This document shows, one piece after another, positions 18,017-26,262 of a DNA stretch of 64,000 nt. The notes beneath the pieces are model-generated. The model made no database searches. It was not told where the DNA came from and was given only the letters and a program-made list of their open reading frames with translations. Source of the DNA: UKL13-2 sp038321965 (GTDB lineage: Bacteria > Pseudomonadota > Gammaproteobacteria > Burkholderiales > Usitatibacteraceae); NCBI GenBank assembly GCA_038321965.1, contig JBBQFL010000019.1, positions 11,825 through 75,824 on the forward strand, written 5' to 3'. A program made the translations under genes and the position numbers. Every line of letters starts with the position of its first letter. Position 1 is the first letter of the stretch.

Positions 18017-18835
18017 ATGGCCGGACAACCCGAAATCACCAACATGGCGCTGTTCTGCGATTTTGAAAACGTCGCTATCGGCGTGCGCGATGCGAAGTAT
18101 CCGGAATTCGACATCAAGAAAGTGTTGGAGCGCCTACTCGTCAAAGGCAGTATTGTCGTCAAGAAAGCGTACTGCGACTGGGACCGATACAAGGAATTCA
18201 AGAAGACCATGCACGAGGCCGCATTTGAGTTGATCGAGATTCCGCACGTTCGCCAATCCGGCAAGAATTCTGCCGATATTCGTCTGGTGGTCGATGCACT
18301 CGATCTCTGCTACACCAAGGCGCATGTCGATACGTTCGTCATTATTAGCGGTGACTCTGATTTCTCACCGCTCGTGGCGAAATTGAAGGAAAACAACAAG
18401 CGCGTCATCGGCGTTGGCGTAAAAGATTCAACGTCCGAACTGTTGAGTGGCGCGTGCCACGAGTTTATCTACTACGACGACCTCGTGCGTGCGCAGGAAG
18501 CGAAGAAGCAGGCCAATCGGCAAGCCACCGCTAAGCCCGCCGCGCAGGCGAAAAAGGCTGCGCAGAAACCGGAAGACGACAAGCGAATTGAAGTACTGGA
18601 GTTTCTGGTCGATACCGTGGAAGATCTGATCAATGAGCGCGGCTCGGACGAGAAACTTTGGGGCTCAATGGTGAAGCCGACGATGCAGCGCCGCCGACCG
18701 GGCTTCAATGAGTCGTCATATGGTTATCGCAGTTTTAAGGAACTCGTCGAGGATGCAGATAAGCGGCAGATGGTGGTGATGGTGCGCGATGAAAAGTCCG
18801 GGCAGTACACGATACAGTTGCCAGCGAGTCGTTAG
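18017..18835 (+). CDS. NYN domain protein with C-terminal OST-HTH/LOTUS domain
   Basis: A 272-residue cytosolic protein. The NYN (PIN-like) nuclease domain spans about 5-155, with acidic residues in NMALFCDFENVA, SADIRLVVDAL and VIISGDSDFSPLVAKL that match the metal-binding aspartates of the family. An Ala/Lys/Gln linker follows, then a winged-helix OST-HTH/LOTUS-type domain (about 190-270; LWGSMVKPTMQRRRPGFNE, YGYRSFKELVEDA), a module that binds RNA. The predicted role is RNA cleavage or processing. An AGGAAAGG ribosome-binding site precedes ATG 18017. The gene stands alone, divergent from hyi. Confidence 0.88.
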   Translation: MAGQPEITNMALFCDFENVAIGVRDAKYPEFDIKKVLERLLVKGSIVVKKAYCDWDRYKEFKKTMHEAAFELIEIPHVRQSGKNSADIRLVVDALDLCYTKAHVDTFVIISGDSDFSPLVAKLKENNKRVIGVGVKDSTSELLSGACHEFIYYDDLVRAQEAKKQANRQATAKPAAQAKKAAQKPEDDKRIEVLEFLVDTVEDLINERGSDEKLWGSMVKPTMQRRRPGFNESSYGYRSFKELVEDADKRQMVVMVRDEKSGQYTIQLPASR

Positions 18836-19150
18836 AAGTAACCGTTGTGTGGTGCGAACGCTTGCTACTCCCGTACAGTATGCAAGCTACCGCTGACGCC
18901 GACTAGCAACAGCTATGTACGGCCGGTATCAACCCTCGACTGAAGCGTTTCGGCCATCGTCGCCACAAAAATCCTTTTCACGCTTTCCGTTTGAGCGCAG
19001 TGTCTTTGATTTCCGCCAAGAAATAAACTGAAAAACAAGCGCCATGGCGGTGTGCAGACCGGAAATGCTTGCAATGCCGCTCCGGGTGGCGTTCTACATC
19101 AGCGTCATGGGCATTGAATACTTCACCGCTGCGGAAGCTAAATGGAGATA
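18836..19150. other. Intergenic stretch without a supported gene
   Basis: No tRNA, terminator or conserved gene recognised. A 36-codon open frame (19044-19151, ending TAA) has no ribosome-binding site and no recognisable relatives; it is treated as chance or remnant. Confidence 0.4.
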
Positions 19151-19155
19151 AGCCG

Positions 19156-19185
19156 TTGACATAAATAGAACGGTTGTTCTATTAT
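19156..19185 (+). promoter_or_regulatory. TetR gene promoter with embedded palindromic operator
   Basis: A TTGACA -35 (19156-19161) and a TATTAT -10 (19180-19185) are spaced by 18 nt. Between and over them lies a perfect inverted repeat, AATAGAAC-GGTT-GTTCTATT (19164-19183), typical of TetR-family operators. Binding would block polymerase, so negative autoregulation of the adjacent TetR gene is the obvious reading. The start codon lies only 7 nt after the -10, so the transcript would be leaderless. Confidence 0.8.
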
Positions 19186-19191
19186 TTACGT

Positions 19192-19839
19192 ATGTCATCT
19201 CAATCCGCAAAGCTCTCCAAGGGTGAAGAGACCCGCGCGCTTATCCTCGAAGCCGCCGTTCAACACGCCGGCGTGCATGGTTTCGAAGCCCTGACAATCG
19301 GCGTGCTGGCTGAGCAGGCGGGCTTGTCCAAGAGTGGTCTCTTTGCCCACTTTGGCTCGAAGGAAGAGCTGCAAATCGCCACGTTGGACGAGGCAGTGCG
19401 CCGCTACAACGAGGTCGCGTTTATTCCGGCATTGAAGGCGCCAAGGGGATTGCGCCGCTTGTCGATGGTTTTCGACAACTGGCTGCAGTGGCTTGAACGC
19501 AGCGGTTTGAAGGCCTGCCCCATGATTGCGGCGAACACCGAGTTCGATGATCGGCCCGGGCCGATGCGTGATGCGGTGGTGCAGCATATGCAGCGGCTTA
19601 ACCAGGAAATCATTCGCGGCGTGCAGATCGCTATTGATACCGGCGAGTTCGCTCGTGATGCCGATCCAGAACAGTTTGCGTTCGAGCTATTCGGCATTAT
19701 TTCTAGCTGCTATCGCTCGCGCTATTTGTTTTCGGATCCCGCCGCGAGCGCGCGGGCGCGCAAAGCATTTGACCGGCTGACCGCCTCCAGCCTCGCCCGG
19801 CCAGAACGCGAAAGCATTACCCGTCGTACTCCCAAATAA
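19192..19839 (+). CDS. TetR/AcrR family transcriptional regulator
   Basis: A 215-residue repressor. The N-terminal helix-turn-helix is at about residues 13-60 (ETRALILEAAVQHAGVHGFE, then AEQAGLSKSGLFAHFGSKEE). The C-terminal ligand domain is TetR_C-like with KACPMIAANTEFDD, a pattern seen in regulators that sense lipophilic ligands. It sits 22 nt upstream of an alpha/beta hydrolase gene, and an acyl-CoA synthetase gene follows, so fatty-acid or ester metabolism is the likely target; this is inference. ATG 19192 is the first ATG and coincides with the predicted transcription start. Confidence 0.92.
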   Translation: MSSQSAKLSKGEETRALILEAAVQHAGVHGFEALTIGVLAEQAGLSKSGLFAHFGSKEELQIATLDEAVRRYNEVAFIPALKAPRGLRRLSMVFDNWLQWLERSGLKACPMIAANTEFDDRPGPMRDAVVQHMQRLNQEIIRGVQIAIDTGEFARDADPEQFAFELFGIISSCYRSRYLFSDPAASARARKAFDRLTASSLARPERESITRRTPK

Positions 19840-19861
19840 ACTTTTCCATCAGGAGATTCTC

Positions 19862-20839
19862 ATGAGTGTTGCAATATCCAGTGTCATTTCTAGCGCCGCA
19901 AATAGCACGATCGTTCGTAACTATATTTTGCTGCCGCTTATGCGCGCGACAACCTCGGTTGCAGCCACAATCGCGCCCGCATGGGTGGCGCGCACTGCAG
20001 CGCAACGTTTCATCACGCCGCCGCACCACGCCCACACACCACGAGAATTACGGCACCTGCAAAATGGCCGCAGCGTGTTGATCGCATCCTCGCTCGGCAA
20101 ACTCGCCGCCTGGCAATTCGGCGACCGCTGGCGTCCGGCGATCATCATGAGCCACGGCTGGGGTGGGCGCGGTGCGCAATTTCGTGAATTCGTTCAGCCA
20201 CTGCTCGATGCGGATTTTCAGGTGTGGCTATTCGATCACGTTAGCCATGGCCTCAGTGAAGGCCGTGACGCGCCAATTACCGACTTTGCCAAGGGAGTTA
20301 CTGCGGTGGTACGCGCGGCTGAGTCTGAAGGTGTCTCAATCGCAGGGTTTGTAGGCCATTCTCTGGGCTGCACCGGCATCGGTATCGCATTGCGCAGCGA
20401 ATTGCGCGACTTGAAAAAAGTACGCGTCGTGCAAATTGCGCCCCCGGCCTCGCTAATTCGCTACTCGCGATTTTTCGCCCGCATGCTGGGACTGCCTGAG
20501 CGCATTCGTGCAGCGATGCAGTGGCGGCTTGAGCAAAAAATTGGCGTGAACTGGCATGAATTTGAGATGCCTGAGGCCGTTTCTACGCTGACTGCTAAGG
20601 CGCTGATCATTCACGATCAGAACGACCGGGATGTGCGCATCGAAAACGGCCTGACTGTTGCACGATCCTGGCCTGACGCACGCTTCAAGCGAACGTACCG
20701 CCTTGGCCATCGCAAGATCCTGCGCGATCAGAGTGTAATTGCAGCTGCAGCGGACTTCCTGGCTGATCGCGTCGAGTTTCAGCGACCACCGCAGATTGAC
20801 GAGTGGGCCGATTTTCCAGGAGCGGCGCCAATATATTGA
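19862..20839 (+). CDS. Alpha/beta hydrolase
   Basis: A 325-residue alpha/beta-hydrolase. A hydrophobic N-terminal stretch (about 18-42) may anchor it or bind lipid. Oxyanion region is IIMSHGWGGRGAQF (94-107). The nucleophile is Ser167 in GFVGHSLGCTG. The acid is likely Asp255 or Asp257 in HDQNDRDV and the base His283 in RLGHRKIL, giving a full triad. An AGGAG ribosome-binding site precedes the ATG. It is 22 nt after the TetR gene and 137 nt before an acyl-CoA synthetase, consistent with hydrolysis of an ester whose acid is then activated; the substrate is unknown. Confidence 0.88.
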   Translation: MSVAISSVISSAANSTIVRNYILLPLMRATTSVAATIAPAWVARTAAQRFITPPHHAHTPRELRHLQNGRSVLIASSLGKLAAWQFGDRWRPAIIMSHGWGGRGAQFREFVQPLLDADFQVWLFDHVSHGLSEGRDAPITDFAKGVTAVVRAAESEGVSIAGFVGHSLGCTGIGIALRSELRDLKKVRVVQIAPPASLIRYSRFFARMLGLPERIRAAMQWRLEQKIGVNWHEFEMPEAVSTLTAKALIIHDQNDRDVRIENGLTVARSWPDARFKRTYRLGHRKILRDQSVIAAAADFLADRVEFQRPPQIDEWADFPGAAPIY

Positions 20840-20976
20840 CGGTTGCGTCGCAGCGCAGGAAGCTCGCAGCAAGATTCGCAGGGATTTACTCTTTCAAAGC
20901 GGGAGTGTGATAACACACGACATCCGCCGGTTCGCCTATGCCAAAATAGGTGCAGAAAAAATAACCGGAGGAAGCC

Positions 20977-22620
20977 ATGTCGAGCATGATGCAACGGCCG
21001 TTGCTCATTTCATCTCTCATTGAGCACGCGGCGCAAAATCACGCCCAGACGGAGATCATTTCGCGCACCATCGAGGGCGGCGCCACGTTTACGCTGCATC
21101 GAACCAACTATGGTGAGGCATGTAAACGCGCCAAGCGCCTGGCCAATGCGCTGACGCGGTTTGGCGTGAACACAGGCGACCGCATTGGCACGCTGGCGTG
21201 GAATGGCTATCGACACTTTGAGCTTTATTACGGCGTGTCGGGAATGGGTGCTGTCATGCACACCATCAATCCGCGACTGTTCCCCGAGCAACTCGTGTAC
21301 ATCGCGACGCATGCTGAAGACAAGTACGTGTTCTTCGACCTCACATTTGCGCCGCTTGTCGAAGTCCTCTCCGCAAAGGTACCGGGCATCAAAGGATTTG
21401 TGGCGATGGCTGATCGCGAATCCATGACAACCGCGTTGTCAAATAGCAATATACGCAACCTGATGTGTTTCGAAGAGTTGATCGATGCTGAGAGTGAACA
21501 ATTCGAATGGCCGCAATTCGATGAACTCACGCCTTCCTCTCTTTGCTATACCTCGGGCACCACTGGTAATCCCAAAGGCGTTCTCTACACGCATCGCTCC
21601 ACCCTGCTTCATACCTTTGGCGGCATGTCTCCGGAAGCGCTCAATATCTCCGCACGCGACGTCATGCTACCAGTCGTACCCATGTTTCATGTCAACGCCT
21701 GGGGCCTGCCCTATATGTGCACGGCCGCCGGGGCCAAGCTGGTGTTTCCGGGAGCGGCACTTGACGGCGCCAGTCTGCATCGACTGTTCGAGCAGGAAAA
21801 GGTCACGCTGAGTGCCGGGGTGCCGACCGTCTGGCTGGGACTGCTGTCGTACGTAAAATCAAACAGCCTTAAATTCAGCACATTCAAGGAAACCATCATT
21901 GGCGGGTCGGCTTGTGCGCCAGCGATGATCGAGTCATTCGAACGTGATTACGGCGTCCGTGTGGTGCACGCCTGGGGGATGACCGAAATGTCCCCCCTTG
22001 GCACCGTCTGCAGGCTGATGGCGAAACATCTTTCCTTGTCGCCCGCTGAGCAATTTAAGGTTCAAACCAAACAGGGGCGCGCCGTGTATGGCGTGGCGAT
22101 GAAAATTGTCGATGGGGATGGTAAGGAATTACCGCGCGACGGCAAAGCATTCGGCGACCTCATGGTGCGCGGCCCTTGGATCGTAGAGCGCTATTTCAAC
22201 GAAGAACATTCCGCGCTGCGTGACGGCTGGTTTCCGACCGGCGACGTGGCGACTATCGACACAGACGGCTATATGCAGATCACGGACCGCTCCAAAGACG
22301 TGATCAAATCCGGCGGGGAATGGATCAGTTCGATCGACCTGGAAAATATAGCGGTGGCACACCCAGCCGTACAGGAAGCCGCCGTCATCGGTATCGCGCA
22401 CCCTAAGTGGGATGAGCGGCCGTTACTGGTGATTGTGAAAAAGAAGGATGCCGCTGTCACGCGTGAGGACCTGCTGACATTCTTCGACGGCAAGATTGCC
22501 AAGTGGTGGATGCCCGATGATGTTGTATTCGTTGAACAGCTCCCACATACGGCAACGGGGAAACTATTGAAAACCAAAATGCGTGAGGATTTCAAGGAAT
22601 ACAAGTTACCAACTGCTTGA
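20977..22620 (+). CDS. Medium/long-chain fatty acid-CoA ligase (AMP-binding)
   Basis: A 547-residue ANL-superfamily enzyme that forms an acyl-AMP and then an acyl-CoA. Signature motifs: the P-loop SLCYTSGTTGNPKGVLYTHR, VPMFHVNAWGLPY, the AWGMTEMSPLGTV motif, WFPTGDVATID and DRSKDVIKSGGEWIS, and the C-terminal catalytic lysine in TATGKLLKTKMRE. The sequence resembles the AlkK/DmdB group, which takes medium-chain acids or 3-methylthiopropionate, but substrate choice cannot be read here. A GGAGG ribosome-binding site (20967-20971) sits 5 nt before ATG 20977. It ends in a strong terminator shared with the convergent hppA. Confidence 0.95.
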   Translation: MSSMMQRPLLISSLIEHAAQNHAQTEIISRTIEGGATFTLHRTNYGEACKRAKRLANALTRFGVNTGDRIGTLAWNGYRHFELYYGVSGMGAVMHTINPRLFPEQLVYIATHAEDKYVFFDLTFAPLVEVLSAKVPGIKGFVAMADRESMTTALSNSNIRNLMCFEELIDAESEQFEWPQFDELTPSSLCYTSGTTGNPKGVLYTHRSTLLHTFGGMSPEALNISARDVMLPVVPMFHVNAWGLPYMCTAAGAKLVFPGAALDGASLHRLFEQEKVTLSAGVPTVWLGLLSYVKSNSLKFSTFKETIIGGSACAPAMIESFERDYGVRVVHAWGMTEMSPLGTVCRLMAKHLSLSPAEQFKVQTKQGRAVYGVAMKIVDGDGKELPRDGKAFGDLMVRGPWIVERYFNEEHSALRDGWFPTGDVATIDTDGYMQITDRSKDVIKSGGEWISSIDLENIAVAHPAVQEAAVIGIAHPKWDERPLLVIVKKKDAAVTREDLLTFFDGKIAKWWMPDDVVFVEQLPHTATGKLLKTKMREDFKEYKLPTA

Positions 22621-22641
22621 ACCCTGTCCTGGAATATTCAA

Positions 22642-22680
22642 CCAACAAAAAAGCCGGGACATGCCCGGCTTTTTTGTTGG
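22642..22680. terminator. Bidirectional rho-independent terminator
   Basis: A perfect 17-bp inverted repeat with a 5-nt loop (arms 22642-22658 and 22664-22680). The core GCCGGG/CCCGGC is flanked by A6 on one side and T6 on the other, giving a U-tract on both strands. It lies between the convergent acyl-CoA ligase and hppA genes and should stop both. Confidence 0.95.
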
Positions 22681-22698
22681 AACCAGATAAGTCAGAAT

Positions 22699-25017
22699 CT
22701 ACTTCTTTGGCGCTTCCACTGGCTTTGCGTCAGCCGGCTTGGCATCGGCAGGCTTCACCGTTGCCGGGGCGGGTGCGACGGCAGCCGCAGCGGGTGTCGC
22801 GCCGGGTGTTAGTGCAGGCGCAGGTGCGACAGCAGAGGTGGCGGCTGGCACGACTGGCGGCGCAGTTGGAGCTGTGACCTTCTGTTCCATCTTCATCGGC
22901 GCAGCTGGCGCAGGCGCTTGATCGGCACCGCCGGCAATCAGCGGCACGATCAACAGAGCAACGATGTTGATGATTTTGATCAACGGGTTCACTGCAGGGC
23001 CTGCCGTGTCCTTGTAGGGGTCACCAACGGTGTCGCCAGTAACAGCGGCTTTGTGCGCGTCTGAGCCTTTCCCGCCAAAATGGCCGTCTTCAATGTATTT
23101 CTTGGCGTTGTCCCATGCGCCACCGCCGGTACACATCGAGATCGCGACAAAAAGTCCGGTCACGATGGTGCCCATCAGCATGCCGCCAAGTGCTTGAATG
23201 CCTGCCTCACGCCCCATCAGGAAGCCAACGATCACCACCACCGCAATCGGTGCCAATACTGGCAACAGCGAAGGAATGATCATTTCCTTGATCGCGCCTT
23301 TGGTCAGCATATCGACCGCACGGGAGTAATCCGGCTTCGCCGTACCTTCCATGATTCCTTTTATTTCGCGGAACTGGCGACGAACTTCTTCAACCACATG
23401 ACCGGCACAACGGCCAACGGCTTCCATGGCCATTGCTGCGAACAAGTAAGGAATCAAACCGCCGACGAACAAGCCAATAATAACGGCAGGGTTGGAAAGA
23501 TCAAACGTGACGTGGCGACCGGCTTCCGCCAGCTTGTGGGTGTAATCGGCAAACAGCACCAGTGCGGCGAGGCCGGCTGAGCCGATTGCGTAGCCTTTGG
23601 TCACCGCTTTGGTGGTATTGCCAACCGCGTCGAGTGGATCAGTGACGTCGCGCACTGATTTTGGCAGGCCGGACATTTCAGCGATGCCACCGGCGTTATC
23701 CGTGATCGGGCCATAGGCGTCTAACGCAACGACGATACCGGCCATCGACAGCATGGACGTTGCGGCAACAGCAATGCCGTACAAACCAGCCAATGCGTAG
23801 GCCGCATAAATTGCCAGACAGACCGACAACACTGGCCAGGCGGTCGAACGCATCGAAACGCCGAGCCCGGCGATCATGTTGGTGGCATGGCCTTTTGTGG
23901 AGGCTTCCGCAACGTGCTGCACGGGCTTGAATTCGGTGCCGGTGTAGTACTCTGTGATGTAGACCATCAACGCGGTTAACACCAGCCCGACCACGCAGCA
24001 TAGCCACAAGTTCATGACCGTCAGCTTGGGGTCTTGCAGGTAGATGTCCTTCATCATCCAGTCAGTGAGGAAGTAAAAAGCAATCAGCGCCAGCACGCCG
24101 GCAACTGCCAGACCGCGATAAAGCGCGTTCATGATCTTGCCGCCGTCCCATGCTTTGACGAATGCACAGCCGATGATCGAGGCGATGATGGCAAACGCAC
24201 CGAGAACCAGCGGATAAACGACGACGTTCGCGACCGTCGCGGTAGCAGGCAACAACAAGGCGCCCAGTACCATGGTTGCAATAATGGTCACGGCGTAGGT
24301 TTCGAACAAGTCGGCAGCCATACCCGCGCAGTCGCCGACGTTGTCACCGACGTTATCTGCGATCACCGCAGGGTTGCGCGGGTCATCTTCCGGAATGCCG
24401 GCTTCAACCTTGCCGACCAGATCCGCGCCAACGTCAGCGCCCTTGGTAAAAATGCCACCACCGAGACGGGCGAAAATTGAAATGAGCGAAGAGCCAAACG
24501 CCAAGCCAATCAATGGCTTGATGACATCGCTTAGTTTGGCGCCATGTACGGCGGAGCCTTGCAAATAGTAGTAGAACACCACCACACTCAAAAGCCCCAG
24601 ACCCACCACCAGCAACCCGGTGATCGCGCCGCCTTTGAAGGCGACATTCAGCGCAGGATTGATGCCGTGACGCGCAGCTTCGGCAGTACGTACGTTGGCA
24701 CGCACCGATACGTTCATGCCAATGTAGCCGGCCGCGCCTGAGGCTATCGCGCCGAGTGCGAAGCCCATCGCCGTGTCACCACCCAGACCCGGGATCGCCC
24801 AGATTGCGATGAACAGCACGGCGCCGACAATACCGATGGTCGCGTACTGGCGATTAAGATATGCCTTCGCACCTGCCTGAATGGCGGCTGCGATTTCGCG
24901 CATGCGGTCATTGCCGTCTGGCTGCGCAAGAATCCATTTTGTTTGCCATGCGCCGTAAGCGAGCGCTAACAACGCACACGCCAAGGCAAAGAGAAGACCC
25001 ATTGAAACGGTAGTCAT
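22699..25017 (-). CDS. hppA: Membrane-bound proton-pumping pyrophosphatase with Ala/Pro-rich tail
   Basis: A 772-residue integral membrane pump that couples hydrolysis of pyrophosphate to ion export. Motifs: KGADVGADLVGKVEAGIPED, DNVGDNVGDCAGMAADLFE and the C-terminal DTVGDPYKDTAGPAVNPLIK. The GNTTKAVTKGY segment carries Lys and Thr at the two positions that, in characterised enzymes, mark K+-independent H+-pumping pyrophosphatases; K+-dependent ones carry Ala there. After the last membrane helix a roughly 76-residue tail rich in Ala, Pro and Lys follows, ending in repeated KPADA units; this is not part of the usual fold. It shares its terminator with the upstream-strand acyl-CoA ligase. Confidence 0.96.
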   Translation of the reverse strand: MTTVSMGLLFALACALLALAYGAWQTKWILAQPDGNDRMREIAAAIQAGAKAYLNRQYATIGIVGAVLFIAIWAIPGLGGDTAMGFALGAIASGAAGYIGMNVSVRANVRTAEAARHGINPALNVAFKGGAITGLLVVGLGLLSVVVFYYYLQGSAVHGAKLSDVIKPLIGLAFGSSLISIFARLGGGIFTKGADVGADLVGKVEAGIPEDDPRNPAVIADNVGDNVGDCAGMAADLFETYAVTIIATMVLGALLLPATATVANVVVYPLVLGAFAIIASIIGCAFVKAWDGGKIMNALYRGLAVAGVLALIAFYFLTDWMMKDIYLQDPKLTVMNLWLCCVVGLVLTALMVYITEYYTGTEFKPVQHVAEASTKGHATNMIAGLGVSMRSTAWPVLSVCLAIYAAYALAGLYGIAVAATSMLSMAGIVVALDAYGPITDNAGGIAEMSGLPKSVRDVTDPLDAVGNTTKAVTKGYAIGSAGLAALVLFADYTHKLAEAGRHVTFDLSNPAVIIGLFVGGLIPYLFAAMAMEAVGRCAGHVVEEVRRQFREIKGIMEGTAKPDYSRAVDMLTKGAIKEMIIPSLLPVLAPIAVVVIVGFLMGREAGIQALGGMLMGTIVTGLFVAISMCTGGGAWDNAKKYIEDGHFGGKGSDAHKAAVTGDTVGDPYKDTAGPAVNPLIKIINIVALLIVPLIAGGADQAPAPAAPMKMEQKVTAPTAPPVVPAATSAVAPAPALTPGATPAAAAVAPAPATVKPADAKPADAKPVEAPKK

Positions 25018-25299
25018 TTACCCACTCCCTGAAAGGTTGTATCTGGAACTACTATTTTGTGAAAAGACAAAGCTGTGAAAAAACGCACAAGTTTAACAGA
25101 GGTCAGCTTTGGGGGCGATGGGAGATTTCCTTTTTTGGCCCCGACTAGTTTGAGATTTGCTGTTAGTGTCGGGTTGACGAGCAGTGCCTGGCCACCAGGC
25201 GCGGAATTTTCCCTGCAAGTGAAAGATTCGGCGTAAATTAAAGTCAGCAACGAGCTAGTTATCCTGAAACATCATCCACGACATTTCATGGAGGCTTCA

Positions 25300-25947
25300 A
25301 TGCATTACGCGCCGAAACAAAATCATTCCGAAGAAAGTCTTGCCGGGTTTGCGCTGGTTGTCGCGATACATCTTTTGGTCTTTTATTTCCTTGCGACTGC
25401 GTTGGTGAATGGCGGCGCGCAGTTTCGTCCCCCGCAGCCTATCGATATCGTCAATATCGATGTCCTGCCAAAACCGCCGGTGCCCGTTGCTGATCCCGTC
25501 AGTGCACCAAAGTCCGTGTTTACTTTGGAACCGCTTATTTTGGACCACAAGATCGAAACAATCGAGCCGCCAGTTGGTCCCGCCCCTGACCATGTCAGTG
25601 ACCCTGATATGAGACGCAATCCGCCGAATATTGCCAATGTCGCCAAGGCTGGCATTGGCGCCACTGCGGCGCCCGCCGCCGGTCTTGGAATCGCCTGCCC
25701 AAATGCACAGCGTGTAAGAGATGAGGTGCGCTATCCGCCAACCGCTCGCCGCGACGGTATTCAGGGCGATGTGCTGGTCCGCTTCGTGGTTGGGGTTGCA
25801 GGTGAGATCAAGAACATCAGCGTCCTCAATTCATCGAATCGCGCACTCAGTAACGCTGCAGTTTCAGCCGTCACGCAGTTTTCCTGCACCCCCCAAGGAC
25901 AGGATGTTGCGGTAGAGGTGCCGTTCAGCTTTCGTTTGACCGATTAG
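25300..25947 (+). CDS. TonB-like energy transducer protein
   Basis: A 215-residue protein with the TonB layout: a short cytosolic N-terminus, one membrane helix (GFALVVAIHLLVFYFLATAL), a Pro-rich periplasmic stretch (PKPPVPVADPVSAPK and beyond), and a C-terminal TonB domain (YPPTARRDGIQGDVLVRFVV, then ALSNAAVSAVTQFSC and VPFSFRLTD). It should transmit ExbBD energy to outer-membrane transporters. ExbB and ExbD are encoded at 34 kb, not adjacent. TGGAGG at 25289-25294 supports ATG 25300 over ATG 25288. One Cys pair flanks the TonB domain (CPNAQ and FSC). Confidence 0.85.
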   Translation: MHYAPKQNHSEESLAGFALVVAIHLLVFYFLATALVNGGAQFRPPQPIDIVNIDVLPKPPVPVADPVSAPKSVFTLEPLILDHKIETIEPPVGPAPDHVSDPDMRRNPPNIANVAKAGIGATAAPAAGLGIACPNAQRVRDEVRYPPTARRDGIQGDVLVRFVVGVAGEIKNISVLNSSNRALSNAAVSAVTQFSCTPQGQDVAVEVPFSFRLTD

Positions 25948-26111
25948 CCGTTAGTTCGCAAGTAAAACTCAAACGCTGGCGCGGCGTTTGGAGCATTTTT
26001 GCTCCCGCTGGCGCGCCAATGCTTGATGTTTGTCCCGCCACGGTATCTGATGCCAGCAAATTCATGAGCTTGCTTCTCCAACTGTCCCAGCATTTGTTGC
26101 GCGAAAGCAAC

Positions 26112-26178
26112 ATTCAAACGATTGTTTGAATCATTCGTTTGAAAACTTCTTGACCTACTGAATGGCCATCCATATTAT
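26112..26178 (+). promoter_or_regulatory. Promoter with upstream PsrA-like palindrome
   Basis: A TTGACC -35 (26150-26155) and TATTAT -10 (26173-26178) are exactly 17 nt apart. Directly upstream lies a perfect 8-bp inverted repeat, ATTCAAAC-GATT-GTTTGAAT (26112-26131), followed by a third half-site TCGTTTGA (26135-26142). The core CAAAC-N4-GTTTG fits the published consensus for PsrA, a TetR-family fatty-acid sensor. The predicted leader is about 78 nt, to ATG 26263. The rest of 25948-26111 holds only a small hairpin (25990-26005). Confidence 0.6.
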
Positions 26179-26262
26179 TTATGAAGCGCGCTACCTGCCC
26201 TGTCGTTGAAACAGGTTACGCATACAAAAACGTAATCCAATCAATATAATGAGGGGAATTTC

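Noticed and set aside
19044..19151. 36-codon open frame upstream of the TetR promoter
   Set aside because: No ribosome-binding site and no relatives recognised; probably chance or a remnant.
23080..24480. Plus-strand frames across hppA
   Set aside because: Antisense to a well-supported membrane pyrophosphatase; His- and Gln-rich translations are typical shadows.
26245..26250. Perfect TATAAT just before the secreted hydrolase gene
   Set aside because: As a -10 it would place the transcript start after the GAGGGG ribosome-binding site and has no matching -35; the promoter at 26150-26178 fits better.
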